This document shows positions 36,521-44,551 of a DNA stretch of 64,000 nucleotides, in pieces. The stretch is taken from the NCBI RefSeq assembly GCF_004916905.1, contig NZ_SDLV01000061.1:1-64000 (forward strand), read 5' to 3'. Numbering within the stretch: position 1 is the stretch's first letter; the number at the start of each line of letters is the position of its first letter. The position numbers and the translations under genes were made by a program. This stretch comes from Chryseobacterium candidae. Lineage in GTDB: Bacteria; Bacteroidota; Bacteroidia; Flavobacteriales; Weeksellaceae. The notes beneath the pieces were generated by a model. The model was given only the letters and a program-made list of their open reading frames with translations. It did no database searches and was not told the DNA's origin.

Positions 36521-36843
36521 AAATGTTGGATCTATTTAAATTTAACGCAAAGCTTTCATTTGTATGCTGTAATATTTTTAAGAGAGCAAAGGATGGAATC
36601 AATGAAATTGATTCTTTCTAAGCGAACGCATATTCATATAGCTTCATCAGCAGCTTGTTGCGTTCTTAGCTTACTTTAGAATAAGAAGAATTCATATCAT
36701 CTTTACGTTTATATAAAATAAACATCCGCAATATACATCACAAAAGCCTGAGCTTACCATCGTAAGTTCAGGCTTTTTATTTTAGGGTGTTTTTCCGGGA
36801 TAAGTGAAGGGATTCTCCTGCAATGTTTTGGTGGTCGGCAATA
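36521..36843. other. Non-coding gap after the M1 gene
   Basis: No gene is visible. The region has an imperfect inverted repeat (GAACGCA at 36624-36630 with TGCGTTC at 36659-36665, flanked by further partial pairing) and a good terminator at 36742-36777. The first 90 bases have Flavobacteriia-type spacer words such as TAACGCAAAG. Confidence 0.6.
36742..36777 (+). terminator. Terminator
   Basis: AAAAGCCTGA and TCAGGCTTTT, extended by CTTAC / GTAAG across one mismatch, form a long hairpin ending in T residues. It insulates the M1 gene from the DUF2589 cassette. Confidence 0.8.
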
Positions 36844-36851
36844 TAATTTTG
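36844..36851 (+). promoter_or_regulatory. -7 promoter box (TAATTTTG) of the DUF2589 cassette
   Basis: TAATTTTG fits the TAnnTTTG consensus exactly and lies 31 bases before the first start codon. A TTTG at 36827 is closer than the usual 19-base spacing, so the -33 box is uncertain. Confidence 0.5.
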
Positions 36852-36882
36852 TCTTACAATATTAATTTAAAACAAAAACAAC

Positions 36883-37770
36883 ATGGAAACATTAAAATCA
36901 GTGCTTGAAGCAAGCCACGCCAAAAAAACAAAAAATGAGTTAATTGATCTTTTATCAGGAGTAGAAAAAGTGCTTACTCCTGCAGTGTACGAAAAAGTAT
37001 CAGGAATTGAAACTTCAGAATTGAGTTCATTGACGAACAAAGAATTATTAACCATTGTAGATGAGTTCAAAAAGAACTATGATGAAAAGTGGGAAAAATC
37101 TTTCTCCGGTGCCTCTTCTGAGATCATAAAACTGATTGCCGGTAGAATGGCTGCTGATGAAGAGATTTTCAGAACCTCTGATGCTGCCAGCGCAGATTTT
37201 GCTGCAGAATTGGGAAGTATTGATTTTGCTACCATCATTGGCGGACCTTTGGATGCCTGTGTAAAAGCACAGTCTAATGCATCTATTGCCACTGTTAATT
37301 TCATCAATGAAGTTGGGTTCGAACTTACAGATCCTGCCAATGCTGCCAGTCCTAAAAAACTGAGAATGGCAGAATTCAAATACAAAAAAAATATTCCGAA
37401 CCCGGATTTTAAGGAAGATGAGCCGGTAAGTGCAACCAACCCAAAAACCATTCCTGATGATGTGGAAATTTCAGTACCTTTTATTGCGCTGCTGAATGTC
37501 CCAAGCTTCAGAATTGAAACCTGTGAAGTAGATTTTAATGTTAAACTTAATTCTACGTACACCAAAGACGTAAGTGATGAATTTAAAATCGATGCAGGAG
37601 CATCTGGGGGCTGGGGGCCAGTAAAATTTAAAGTGGATGTCTCTTATAAAAGAACTTCCAGTACGGGAATCAAAGTGGAAAAAGAATATTCTCTTGGTGT
37701 AAAAGTACGCGCAACCAATGACGAAATGCCAGCAGGGCTTGAAAAAGTGCTTGGACTTCTTTCACAATAA
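36883..37770 (+). CDS. DUF2589 domain protein (cassette gene 1)
   Basis: The 295-residue protein has a helical N-terminal half (about 1-120; LDLLSG-like and AARMAADEEIF-like charged helices). Its C-terminal part matches DUF2589: VEISVPFIALLNVPSFRIETCEVDFNVKL and EYSLGVKVRATNDEMPAGLEKVLGLL. There is no signal peptide or membrane helix, so it is cytoplasmic. The molecular function of DUF2589 is unknown to me; the predicted long amphipathic strands could mediate assembly or membrane contact (speculation). It opens a tight five-gene cluster, 16 bases before the next gene. Confidence 0.8.
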   Translation: METLKSVLEASHAKKTKNELIDLLSGVEKVLTPAVYEKVSGIETSELSSLTNKELLTIVDEFKKNYDEKWEKSFSGASSEIIKLIAGRMAADEEIFRTSDAASADFAAELGSIDFATIIGGPLDACVKAQSNASIATVNFINEVGFELTDPANAASPKKLRMAEFKYKKNIPNPDFKEDEPVSATNPKTIPDDVEISVPFIALLNVPSFRIETCEVDFNVKLNSTYTKDVSDEFKIDAGASGGWGPVKFKVDVSYKRTSSTGIKVEKEYSLGVKVRATNDEMPAGLEKVLGLLSQ

Positions 37771-37786
37771 TTAGATTTTACGAAAG

Positions 37787-38482
37787 ATGATAAAACTATC
37801 AGATTACCTGGATTATCTCAACAACGAGATAATTCAGGCTCGTAAAAAAGCAGACGAAAATGCAGTTCTTATTGCCAAAGAATATGCCCGTCATGAATAC
37901 CTTAAATATTTTAAGGTTCCGAGATATGCCCTGCCCAGTGTAAAGATGGATATCCCGATTAAAATCACGGATATCGATTCAGATTCCAAATATAATTTTA
38001 AACTGAACCAGGATCAGTTTGTTACAGAATTGAATGAGAGAATCCGTCTTGTGAACAAGGAGAAAAGGATGAATATTCCTCAAATTACTATAAAACAGAT
38101 TCAGACTGAAGAGTTTAAGACACTGTTCAGTACACTGGAAAAAAATGATCAGAAATTCGGTAAGCTTCCTGCTGTCGAAGTCCTTAAGTTGGATCTCAGA
38201 AAAAAAGTCCAGCTTCTCAATTCCGGAATCTTCAGACCTCAGGATGAAGGAACCGATGAGACCGATGAGCTGAAAGAAATCTTTTCAAAGGTTTTACTGA
38301 ATAAATATACCCTGGTGAATGCCAAGCTGAATAATATTTACATAGATCCCAACACCAGTGCAGCGGAAGATAAAGACAAGTTATTCATCAACCTCCATGT
38401 AGAAATGGAGGAAGAAGGAATCAGAATTGTGTCTTATAAAGACAAAGACGGGAATGAAATAGAACAGATAACTTTTGAGTAA
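37787..38482 (+). CDS. Unknown protein (cassette gene 2)
   Basis: The 231-residue cytoplasmic protein starts with a charged helix (IIQARKKADENAVLIAKEY). It has a central PSVKMDIPIKITDIDSDSKYNFKLN strand region, a helical middle and a C-terminal KLFINLHVEMEEEGIRIV strand pair ending in DKDGNEIEQITFE. The strand blocks vaguely resemble the DUF2589 sandwich, so distant homology with gene 1 is possible but not shown. I recognise no named family. Its stop overlaps the next start by one base (TAATG). Confidence 0.7.
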   Translation: MIKLSDYLDYLNNEIIQARKKADENAVLIAKEYARHEYLKYFKVPRYALPSVKMDIPIKITDIDSDSKYNFKLNQDQFVTELNERIRLVNKEKRMNIPQITIKQIQTEEFKTLFSTLEKNDQKFGKLPAVEVLKLDLRKKVQLLNSGIFRPQDEGTDETDELKEIFSKVLLNKYTLVNAKLNNIYIDPNTSAAEDKDKLFINLHVEMEEEGIRIVSYKDKDGNEIEQITFE

Positions 38483-39060
38483 TGCAGGAACTTATTCACT
38501 TTACAGTACAGAAAATTAAGGAGCTTCTGGAACAGTTCAATGAAGTTCAGTCCTTATACCTGTCTAAATCATTTGACTTTGATACCCGTTTTGATGGATT
38601 TCTCAACGAAGTTCTGGAATATTTTCGTACCAAAGGAAACACCAGCTATGAATCTGAAGTTTTGAAAATTATGAATATGATTGCGACAGTGAAAAGAGGC
38701 TTTAATCCTATTAAAATGGAGAAAATAGTATCCGGAAGACGAGAACTTCTGGGAGGATTCTCATTCAACGGAATGGAAAGCATTTATGATATTCTCATGG
38801 AAATATATACGAAGGAAAACAAGAAGCTTGATGAGGCGGAAGAACTTATTTCAGGAATCATTGTTTCATTATATCAGAATGGAATTCTGGATGATGAAAA
38901 GCTGAAAGACATGAATTCCGTACCGAAAATTGAAAGCTTCTGGAACTCACTCGTTGTACAGAATGCAGCCATATCCGGAATTAATAAAAAACTCAGACTT
39001 TCCATCATTCCGGAAGATATTTTCATCATTCTGGAAAAAGTATTTCTGAAATTAATTTAA
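38482..39060 (+). CDS. Unknown all-helical protein (cassette gene 3)
   Basis: The 192-residue protein is predicted to be almost entirely helical (KIKELLEQFNEVQSLYL, FLNEVLEYFRTKG, LDEAEELISGIIVSLY, FIILEKVFLKLI). It has no signal peptide, membrane segment, Cys residues or catalytic motif. I do not recognise it. Translational overlap with gene 2 and 12 bases to the protease gene mark it as part of the cassette. An adaptor or scaffold role is possible (inference from fold class only). Confidence 0.7.
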   Translation: MQELIHFTVQKIKELLEQFNEVQSLYLSKSFDFDTRFDGFLNEVLEYFRTKGNTSYESEVLKIMNMIATVKRGFNPIKMEKIVSGRRELLGGFSFNGMESIYDILMEIYTKENKKLDEAEELISGIIVSLYQNGILDDEKLKDMNSVPKIESFWNSLVVQNAAISGINKKLRLSIIPEDIFIILEKVFLKLI

Positions 39061-39072
39061 AAAAAGATCATT

Positions 39073-40335
39073 ATGGAAACCGGAAGATACATTGTTCTGC
39101 TAGAGGATCAGCAGAAAAATTCGCTCAAAAAAATAGAGAAAGAACTGGAAGTGAGTATTACTTCCTCAGAATTTCTCTCCAAAGAAAACCGTTCTTATGA
39201 TGTCATAGACAAGGACAATGGTGTACTTTATAAAAATCTTGGGGTATTGGTGGTGGAAAATATGGATGAAGATCAATTGAAAAGCGCAGTAAAAGATGAA
39301 TCAAATTCTATTATGTACTACGAAAAAGAAAGAGAATTTTTCTCTGCCGATGAATTGCAATTGATTAATGAACTTAAAAAACAGTCTGCCGGACTCACAG
39401 AAAAAATTTCAGAACTTGAAAAATACATAACCAGCAAACCTTTACCTCAAAAATCATTCATTGAAATGGAATGGGGATTAAAAGCAATCGGACTGGAAAA
39501 TGCAAACTATACAGGAAAAGGAATTGATGTCTGTATTCTTGATACCGGCCTTGAAACGTCCCATCCCGATTTTTCAGCTGAACAAATTGAAGGAAAATCT
39601 TTCATAGACGGTGAAGACTGGAACAGAGACCCCAACGGACATGGTACACATTGCGCAGGAGTGGCCACTGGAAATACCAGACGTGATACAGGAAAGCGCT
39701 ACGGAATTGCCAGAGACTGCAATCTGAAAATAGCAAAAGTGCTCGCAGACAATGGAAGAGGAACTACCAGCAGTGTGATTGATGCGATAGACTGGGCCAT
39801 TTCAAAGAAATTCAGAATATTGTCTCTTTCACTAGCTTCTCCTGTGAAGTTTGATGATCAGCCTTCCGTTCTTTTTGAAACCATTGGAGAAAGAGCGTTG
39901 GAAAATAACTGCCTTATTATAGCAGCTGCAGGCAATGACAGTAACAGGCCGCAGATTCCACAGCCTGTTTCCATGCCGGCCAATTCAAAATCAATTATGG
40001 CCGTAGGAGCTATTGATAGCCAAATGAAGATTGCCAGATTCTCAAACGCAGGCCTCAACCCGTCTACAGGGGGAAATATCAATGTCTGTGCTCCAGGGGT
40101 AGATATTATCAGTTCCTATCCTAAAAATGCAAAAAATAAAAGTAATTTGTACTACAGCATGAGTGGTACAAGTATGGCAGCACCGCATGTTTCCGGGCTT
40201 GCTGCGTTGTATATGGAACAGTTTCCCGATAAATCAGCAAAAGAGATCTGGGAACTGATTGAAAAGAAAGCAAGACCTATTGAAGGCATAAAATACAGAG
40301 ATATAGGAAACGGTTTAATACAGATATACGTATGA
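39073..40335 (+). CDS. Subtilisin-like S8 peptidase without signal peptide (cassette gene 4)
   Basis: The 420-residue serine protease has a complete catalytic set: D157 (CILDTG), H190 (GHGTHCAG), oxyanion N288 (AAAGNDS) and S367 (MSGTSMAAPH). Residues 5-90 look like an I9-type propeptide (RYIVLLEDQQ start, betaalphabeta pattern). A charged helix (92-125) links it to the peptidase domain. No signal peptide, membrane helix or T9SS tail is present, so the enzyme appears to stay in the cytoplasm, which is unusual for this family. Its stop overlaps the next start by four bases. Confidence 0.9.
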   Translation: METGRYIVLLEDQQKNSLKKIEKELEVSITSSEFLSKENRSYDVIDKDNGVLYKNLGVLVVENMDEDQLKSAVKDESNSIMYYEKEREFFSADELQLINELKKQSAGLTEKISELEKYITSKPLPQKSFIEMEWGLKAIGLENANYTGKGIDVCILDTGLETSHPDFSAEQIEGKSFIDGEDWNRDPNGHGTHCAGVATGNTRRDTGKRYGIARDCNLKIAKVLADNGRGTTSSVIDAIDWAISKKFRILSLSLASPVKFDDQPSVLFETIGERALENNCLIIAAAGNDSNRPQIPQPVSMPANSKSIMAVGAIDSQMKIARFSNAGLNPSTGGNINVCAPGVDIISSYPKNAKNKSNLYYSMSGTSMAAPHVSGLAALYMEQFPDKSAKEIWELIEKKARPIEGIKYRDIGNGLIQIYV

Positions 40336-40535
40336 TCACTTACCTCGCAGTTTTAAAGAAAGATATAAATTTTAAAAAGCTTGAAGTTCTCCTCAAAAAT
40401 AAAGGCATAAAACTGGCTGCTCACTACAAAACCATAGGAGTGGTAAAGCTTGAAAGTCAGTTGCCGGTTTTGGAGTCTGAATTTCAGGAGTATTTTATGT
40501 CTATAGAAGAAGAAAAAGATAATTTAACAATATAA
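40332..40535 (+). CDS. Small protein with I9-propeptide-like pattern (cassette gene 5)
   Basis: The 67-residue product has a strand-helix-strand-strand-helix-strand order (ITYLAVLKKD; FKKLEVLLKNKG; IKLAAHYKT; IGVVKLES; PVLESEFQEYF; MSIEEE). This matches subtilisin I9 propeptides, which fold and inhibit the protease. The ATGA overlap with the protease gene supports 1:1 coupled synthesis. A stand-alone inhibitor or chaperone of the protease is my inference. The sequence is short and identity to known I9 domains is not established. Confidence 0.6.
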   Translation: MITYLAVLKKDINFKKLEVLLKNKGIKLAAHYKTIGVVKLESQLPVLESEFQEYFMSIEEEKDNLTI

Positions 40536-40545
40536 TCACATCAAT

Positions 40546-40579
40546 AAAGCTTTTCTGTCGCAGAGAAGTTTTATTTTTG
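40546..40579 (+). terminator. Probable terminator of the DUF2589 cassette
   Basis: CTTTTCTG and CAGAGAAG, with flanking AA/TT pairs, form an imperfect hairpin followed by TTTTATTTTT. The T tract merges with the next promoter box. Confidence 0.5.
40572..40579 (+). promoter_or_regulatory. -7 promoter box (TATTTTTG)
   Basis: TATTTTTG fits TAnnTTTG and lies 22 bases before the ATG of the endonuclease/exonuclease/phosphatase gene. No clear -33 box is seen. Confidence 0.45.
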
Positions 40580-40601
40580 TCTCTTACTGATAAAATAACA
40601 T

Positions 40602-41429
40602 ATGAATTTCAGATTTTCAATGGCGTTTCTGATGTTTTTTGCATTAGGATTTTCACAAGACCTTACCGTGATGAGTTTTAATATCAGACTGAACGTAGAG
40701 TCGGATAAAGACAATGCCTGGCCAAAAAGGAAACAGGACGTTGCGGATTTACTGACCTATTATCATCCTGATTATTTCGGAGTACAGGAAGCCCTTCCGG
40801 AGCAGATGAAAGATATTAAAACAGGATTGAAGAACTATGATTATGTAGGCGTAGGAAGAGATGACGGAAAAGAAAAAGGAGAGTTTTCTGCCATCTTTTA
40901 TGATACAAACAAGCTGCAAATTATAAAATCCGGTACGTTCTGGTTATCTGAAACTCCGGAAAAACCTTCAAAAGGCTGGGATGCCGCACTGAACAGAATC
41001 TGTACCTATGCTGTATTTAAAGATAAAAAATCCAGGAAAGAATTTCTGGCGATGAACCTTCATTTTGATCATGTAGGAAATGTGGCAAGAGTAAAATCTT
41101 CCGAACTGATCCTGAAAAAAATCAAAGAGCTGAACCCAAAAAATCTTCCGGTAACGCTGAGCGGAGATTTTAACCTGACAGATGATTCCGAACCGATTAA
41201 AATTCTTTCCCGGAATATGAAAGATACTTTTTATCATTCAGAAACGAAACATTATGGCCCGGTAGGAACATTCACAGGCTTCAATGTGAATGAAGTTCCG
41301 AAAGACAGAATCGATTATATTTTTACACAAGGTTTTAAGATCAGATCTCACAGACATATTAACGACAGAAGAGAAAATCTGTTGTATCCGTCAGACCATT
41401 TTCCGGTGATTGTGAATCTTTCTCTATAA
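40602..41429 (+). CDS. Exported endonuclease/exonuclease/phosphatase family protein
   Basis: The 275-residue product has a signal peptide (FSMAFLMFFALGFSQ). It also has an EEP fold with VMSFNIRLN, YFGVQEALPEQ (metal Glu), NLHFDHVGNVAR (catalytic His), LSGDFNLTDDS (Asp-x-Asn) and PSDHFPVIVNL (final Asp-His). The set is complete for a metal-dependent phosphodiesterase. Substrates in this family include nucleic acids, phospholipids and inositol phosphates, and cannot be told apart here. It has its own promoter box, so it is probably not part of the DUF2589 cassette. It is convergent with two-component system 2. Confidence 0.88.
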   Translation: MNFRFSMAFLMFFALGFSQDLTVMSFNIRLNVESDKDNAWPKRKQDVADLLTYYHPDYFGVQEALPEQMKDIKTGLKNYDYVGVGRDDGKEKGEFSAIFYDTNKLQIIKSGTFWLSETPEKPSKGWDAALNRICTYAVFKDKKSRKEFLAMNLHFDHVGNVARVKSSELILKKIKELNPKNLPVTLSGDFNLTDDSEPIKILSRNMKDTFYHSETKHYGPVGTFTGFNVNEVPKDRIDYIFTQGFKIRSHRHINDRRENLLYPSDHFPVIVNLSL

Positions 41430-41434
41430 AAAAA

Positions 41435-42121
41435 TCAGTTGGTTGGAAAATCGACTTCAAATCCAATTCCTCTCAGGGATTGGATTTTTATTTTAGGATC
41501 ACTGTTGAAATACTTACGAAGTCTGCTGATAAATACATCAAGACTTCTTCCGGTAAAATAATCATTCGTTTCCCAGAGATTATCCAGAATGTTATCCCTT
41601 GTAATGATGGATCGGTTGTGCTTCAGAAGATACAGAAGCAGCTCCTGTTCCCGTATGGTTAATCGATTGTTTCCGTTAGCATGTGACAATAGAAGCTTAG
41701 TGGTATCCAGTACAAATTCTCCTATTTTTATCTGACTTTCTGTAACGGCGGGAAGTGTCCTTTTCAGAATGTTTTTAATCCGTAAAACAAGCTCTTCAGG
41801 ATCGCATGGTTTGGCAATATAATCGTCAGCACCTATTTTCAATCCGGTCAATCGGTCTATTTTTTGATTTTTAGCTGTTAAAAATAACAATGGGAAATAA
41901 CTTTTTTCCTTAATGATCATTTTAGCCAGAGAAAAGCCATCGATATTGGGCATCATCACATCCAGAATTCCGATCTGAAAAGGAAAATCAGCATGAACCA
42001 ATGGTATGATATCTTCCGGATTCTGAAACCAGCTGACTTCAAAATCTTCCAATTCAAGATATTGTTTAAGAATCATTCCGAAATCCGGATCATCTTCTGC
42101 CAGAAGAATTTTAGTTTTCAT
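41435..42121 (-). CDS. OmpR-family response regulator (two-component system 2)
   Basis: The 228-residue regulator has receiver D54 (IGILDVMMPNIDGF) with IAKPCDPEEL downstream, and an OmpR winged helix (LTIREQELLLYLLKH ... GRSLDVFISRLRKYF ... IKIQSLRGIGFEVDF). It overlaps its kinase gene by 11 bases, so the two are co-translated. The ATTAACC repeat arrays upstream of the GLPGLI and beta-barrel genes are its likely sites, inferred from position and spacing. Confidence 0.93.
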   Translation of the reverse strand: MKTKILLAEDDPDFGMILKQYLELEDFEVSWFQNPEDIIPLVHADFPFQIGILDVMMPNIDGFSLAKMIIKEKSYFPLLFLTAKNQKIDRLTGLKIGADDYIAKPCDPEELVLRIKNILKRTLPAVTESQIKIGEFVLDTTKLLLSHANGNNRLTIREQELLLYLLKHNRSIITRDNILDNLWETNDYFTGRSLDVFISRLRKYFNSDPKIKIQSLRGIGFEVDFPTN

Positions 42122-43433
42122 AAGGAATTGATATTTTAAAAGTACTGCCTCTATAGATTTGACTGGAAACTTCTATTTTTCCGCCATAATTCGCAATGAT
42201 CTTTTTCACGAAATAAAGTCCCAGCCCAAGACCTTTGCTGTTGTGAATATTGTTATTCTGTATTCTGTAGAATTTTTCAAAAATAGTATTGAGTTCTTTC
42301 GTTTCCATACCTTGGCCGTTGTCAGAAACTTCGACCTCCAATTGTTGAGAATTATTGCGGATGTGTATTTGAATAGCCGATGATCCGTATTTTACACTGT
42401 TTTCACAAAGATTTTTAATGACTGTTTCCATCAGGTTTTTATCAAAAGGAAGCTCTTGTGAAACTGTATTTTCAAGTTTAAAATCAGTATCTGGATAAGT
42501 AACAGAAAGATCCTGAATGAAAAAGTTCCAGTCCTCAGGTTGTACAGCGGTCATTTTATCAGGGATTTCATCTTTATGAAGCTGAAGCATCAGGCTTTCA
42601 AGCCGGGAAATCTGTCTGTCAATAAGAGGAAGTGTTTCAGGATTCCATTCTTTTTTTAATGCTTTGGAAGCTATTTTTAAAGTAGCAATAGGCGTTTTAA
42701 ACTCATGTGAAATATTATCCACAATGTTGTGGAGAACTTCCACCTGCTTCTGCTGCTGGATCAGATTTCTGATCGTGAAAATATAAAGCAGAAGAACTCC
42801 CGAAAGAAGTATTATACAGCAAATAATCAATAAGGTAAGTTCTTTGAAAACGATACCTTTTATATTTCTGATCTCAAAATCTGTCTGGGTTTTAACAAGG
42901 AAAGTATTCTTTTTTTCAACGTGGCCTTTTTCCGTGTCATCTCTTTTGGTTGTTGAGGTTTCCCAGCTTCCGTTACTGGCAATACGCGGATTTTTAAGCT
43001 TATCCTGCGTTTCAAAAATAACAATAGGTTCGGTAATTACTTTTGAGCTGTCTGGCAGATGTACAATAGAAAGATACCGTATTCTTGCAGAGATTTCGTA
43101 ACCGTCTTTCTGGTAGCGGCTGTCGATGTAATGAATCAGTCTTTCTCTGGCAGATTTTCTGTTTTCTATGAAATGATTCAGAAAGTCTTTTCTGTTGATC
43201 TCCTTGTTATGATACCTGATAATGATTTCCTGAAGAGAATCATCATTTTTTTCTTTCACCTCCTGAATATCCTCAAGGCTGTCTGTGTAATTGGTAAGTC
43301 CGTCATTCACGGATCTGTAAATGTCCCTTTCTTTTACCTGATAGGTTTTATACATAAAGTAAACCTGGATTCCCAATAAAAGCAGGAACAATGCGGCAAA
43401 AACCGAAATCAGAATTTTACTCTTGGCTATCAT
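42111..43433 (-). CDS. Sensor histidine kinase (two-component system 2)
   Basis: The 440-residue kinase has membrane helices near residues 8-27 and 196-219 around a periplasmic sensor of unrecognised type rich in charged residues. Then come the H-box NISHEFKTPIATLKIASKAL and the ATP-binding motifs NLCENSVKYG, DNGQGMETKELNTIFEKF and GLGLGLYFVKKI. Its head-to-head placement with the GLPGLI-barrel pair suggests it senses a state of the cell envelope or a transported substrate (inference). Confidence 0.92.
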   Translation of the reverse strand: MIAKSKILISVFAALFLLLLGIQVYFMYKTYQVKERDIYRSVNDGLTNYTDSLEDIQEVKEKNDDSLQEIIIRYHNKEINRKDFLNHFIENRKSARERLIHYIDSRYQKDGYEISARIRYLSIVHLPDSSKVITEPIVIFETQDKLKNPRIASNGSWETSTTKRDDTEKGHVEKKNTFLVKTQTDFEIRNIKGIVFKELTLLIICCIILLSGVLLLYIFTIRNLIQQQKQVEVLHNIVDNISHEFKTPIATLKIASKALKKEWNPETLPLIDRQISRLESLMLQLHKDEIPDKMTAVQPEDWNFFIQDLSVTYPDTDFKLENTVSQELPFDKNLMETVIKNLCENSVKYGSSAIQIHIRNNSQQLEVEVSDNGQGMETKELNTIFEKFYRIQNNNIHNSKGLGLGLYFVKKIIANYGGKIEVSSQIYRGSTFKISIPYEN

Positions 43434-43482
43434 TAAAACAAAGATAAAACTTTAGTCATTTTACAGAAATTATTCTTTTATC

Positions 43483-43530
43483 ATTAACCTTTTATTAACC
43501 TGATGATTAATATGATTTTTGGTAATTTTA
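43483..43530 (+). promoter_or_regulatory. ATTAACC direct repeats and -7 box upstream of the GLPGLI gene
   Basis: ATTAACC occurs at 43483-43489 and 43494-43500, exactly 11 bases apart. A -7-like TAATTTTA (43523-43530) begins 22 bases after the second copy. The same spacing is found at the barrel gene. The repeats lie where a class-II OmpR-type activator binds, overlapping the -33 region. Confidence 0.6.
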
Positions 43531-43550
43531 GACAATTAAAAGCCTATTTA

Positions 43551-44381
43551 ATGAAAAAGATGTTTTTTTTTATTCTGTTGATTGGGATGATCATCAACGC
43601 ACAAACCCATCGCTTTATATATGAGCTTCAATACAGGCCTGATCCTAAAGATGCAAGTTATGATAAAGAAGAAATGGTACTGGATATCAATCCTGAAGAA
43701 GTGAAATTTTATGAATTTGAATTTTTAGCAAGCGATTCTTTGAATATCCTTCATGGAGGAATGACTTATCAGCATACCAGCCAGTCCGGACAGACCATTG
43801 TACGAAAAAGAAATTCCAATAAAAACAAAAACTTTGTTCAGATTATAATGATGCCGTATTATTATGTTTTTGAAACGGAGGATAATGTTCAGTGGAAAAT
43901 AGAGGCTGATACTAAAAAGATCAACAGTTATAATTTGCAAAAAGCAACTGCCATGTTTGGAGGTAGAAACTGGACTGCCTGGTTTACTCCGGATATCAAT
44001 ATTCCTGAAGGACCGTATAAATTTAGAGGACTTCCGGGATTGGTTTTGTATGTGGAAGATGATAAGAAAGATTTTATATATTCTTTTTTGCGAAATAGTA
44101 ATCTTTCCAAAACATATGATACAACAGGCTTTCTCGAAAAGCATTATTCATTGGCTCCTATTGTCATTGACTTTAAGAAATGGGTGAAACTGAATCTGGA
44201 GTTTTATAATGATCCCTATGCCAGAATGAGAACCGAATTTCAGCCGGACTGGAATGTACGCATTAATGGGCAGCAAATCAAAAGTAAAGAAGAGTTTGCA
44301 GGATTGACCAAGCAAACACAGATCAACATAAAAAAATATTATAATCCAATAGAACTGGATAAAATAATTCCTTATCCATAA
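43551..44381 (+). CDS. GLPGLI family protein
   Basis: The 276-residue exported protein has a signal peptide (MFFFILLIGMIINAQ) and the family signature FRGLPGLVLYVED, preceded by NWTAWFTPDINIPEGPYKF. GLPGLI proteins are Bacteroidetes-specific, usually lie next to an outer-membrane beta-barrel receptor and have no known biochemical role. That neighbour follows here. I used the ATG at MKKMFFF; an ATG 16 codons earlier would start within the promoter. It is followed by a terminator, but the barrel gene has its own promoter with matching repeats. Confidence 0.88.
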   Translation: MKKMFFFILLIGMIINAQTHRFIYELQYRPDPKDASYDKEEMVLDINPEEVKFYEFEFLASDSLNILHGGMTYQHTSQSGQTIVRKRNSNKNKNFVQIIMMPYYYVFETEDNVQWKIEADTKKINSYNLQKATAMFGGRNWTAWFTPDINIPEGPYKFRGLPGLVLYVEDDKKDFIYSFLRNSNLSKTYDTTGFLEKHYSLAPIVIDFKKWVKLNLEFYNDPYARMRTEFQPDWNVRINGQQIKSKEEFAGLTKQTQINIKKYYNPIELDKIIPYP

Positions 44382-44399
44382 AAATATTGTATTGATTTT

Positions 44400-44430
44400 G
44401 AAAACCTGAATTTCCGAATTCAGGTTTTCT
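44400..44430 (+). terminator. Terminator after the GLPGLI gene
   Basis: GAAAACCTGAATT and AATTCAGGTTTTC form a 13-pair perfect stem with a four-base loop and a T-rich tail. Confidence 0.9.
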
Positions 44431-44447
44431 TATTTTAAGAAGAAGGT

Positions 44448-44505
44448 ATTAACCAATCATTAACCTTCTATTAACCGTGTTTCTTATAATCAATATAGAA
44501 CTTTG
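44448..44505 (+). promoter_or_regulatory. Triple ATTAACC repeat and -7 box upstream of the beta-barrel gene
   Basis: ATTAACC occurs at 44448, 44459 and 44470, with two exact 11-base steps. GAACTTTG (44498-44505), a near match to TAnnTTTG, starts 21 bases after the third copy. This mirrors the layout at the GLPGLI gene and resembles a PhoB-type box array. Confidence 0.65.
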
Positions 44506-44551
44506 TACCCATAGAACAGAACAGGGGTTTTGTTAGGATAAAAAAATAAAT

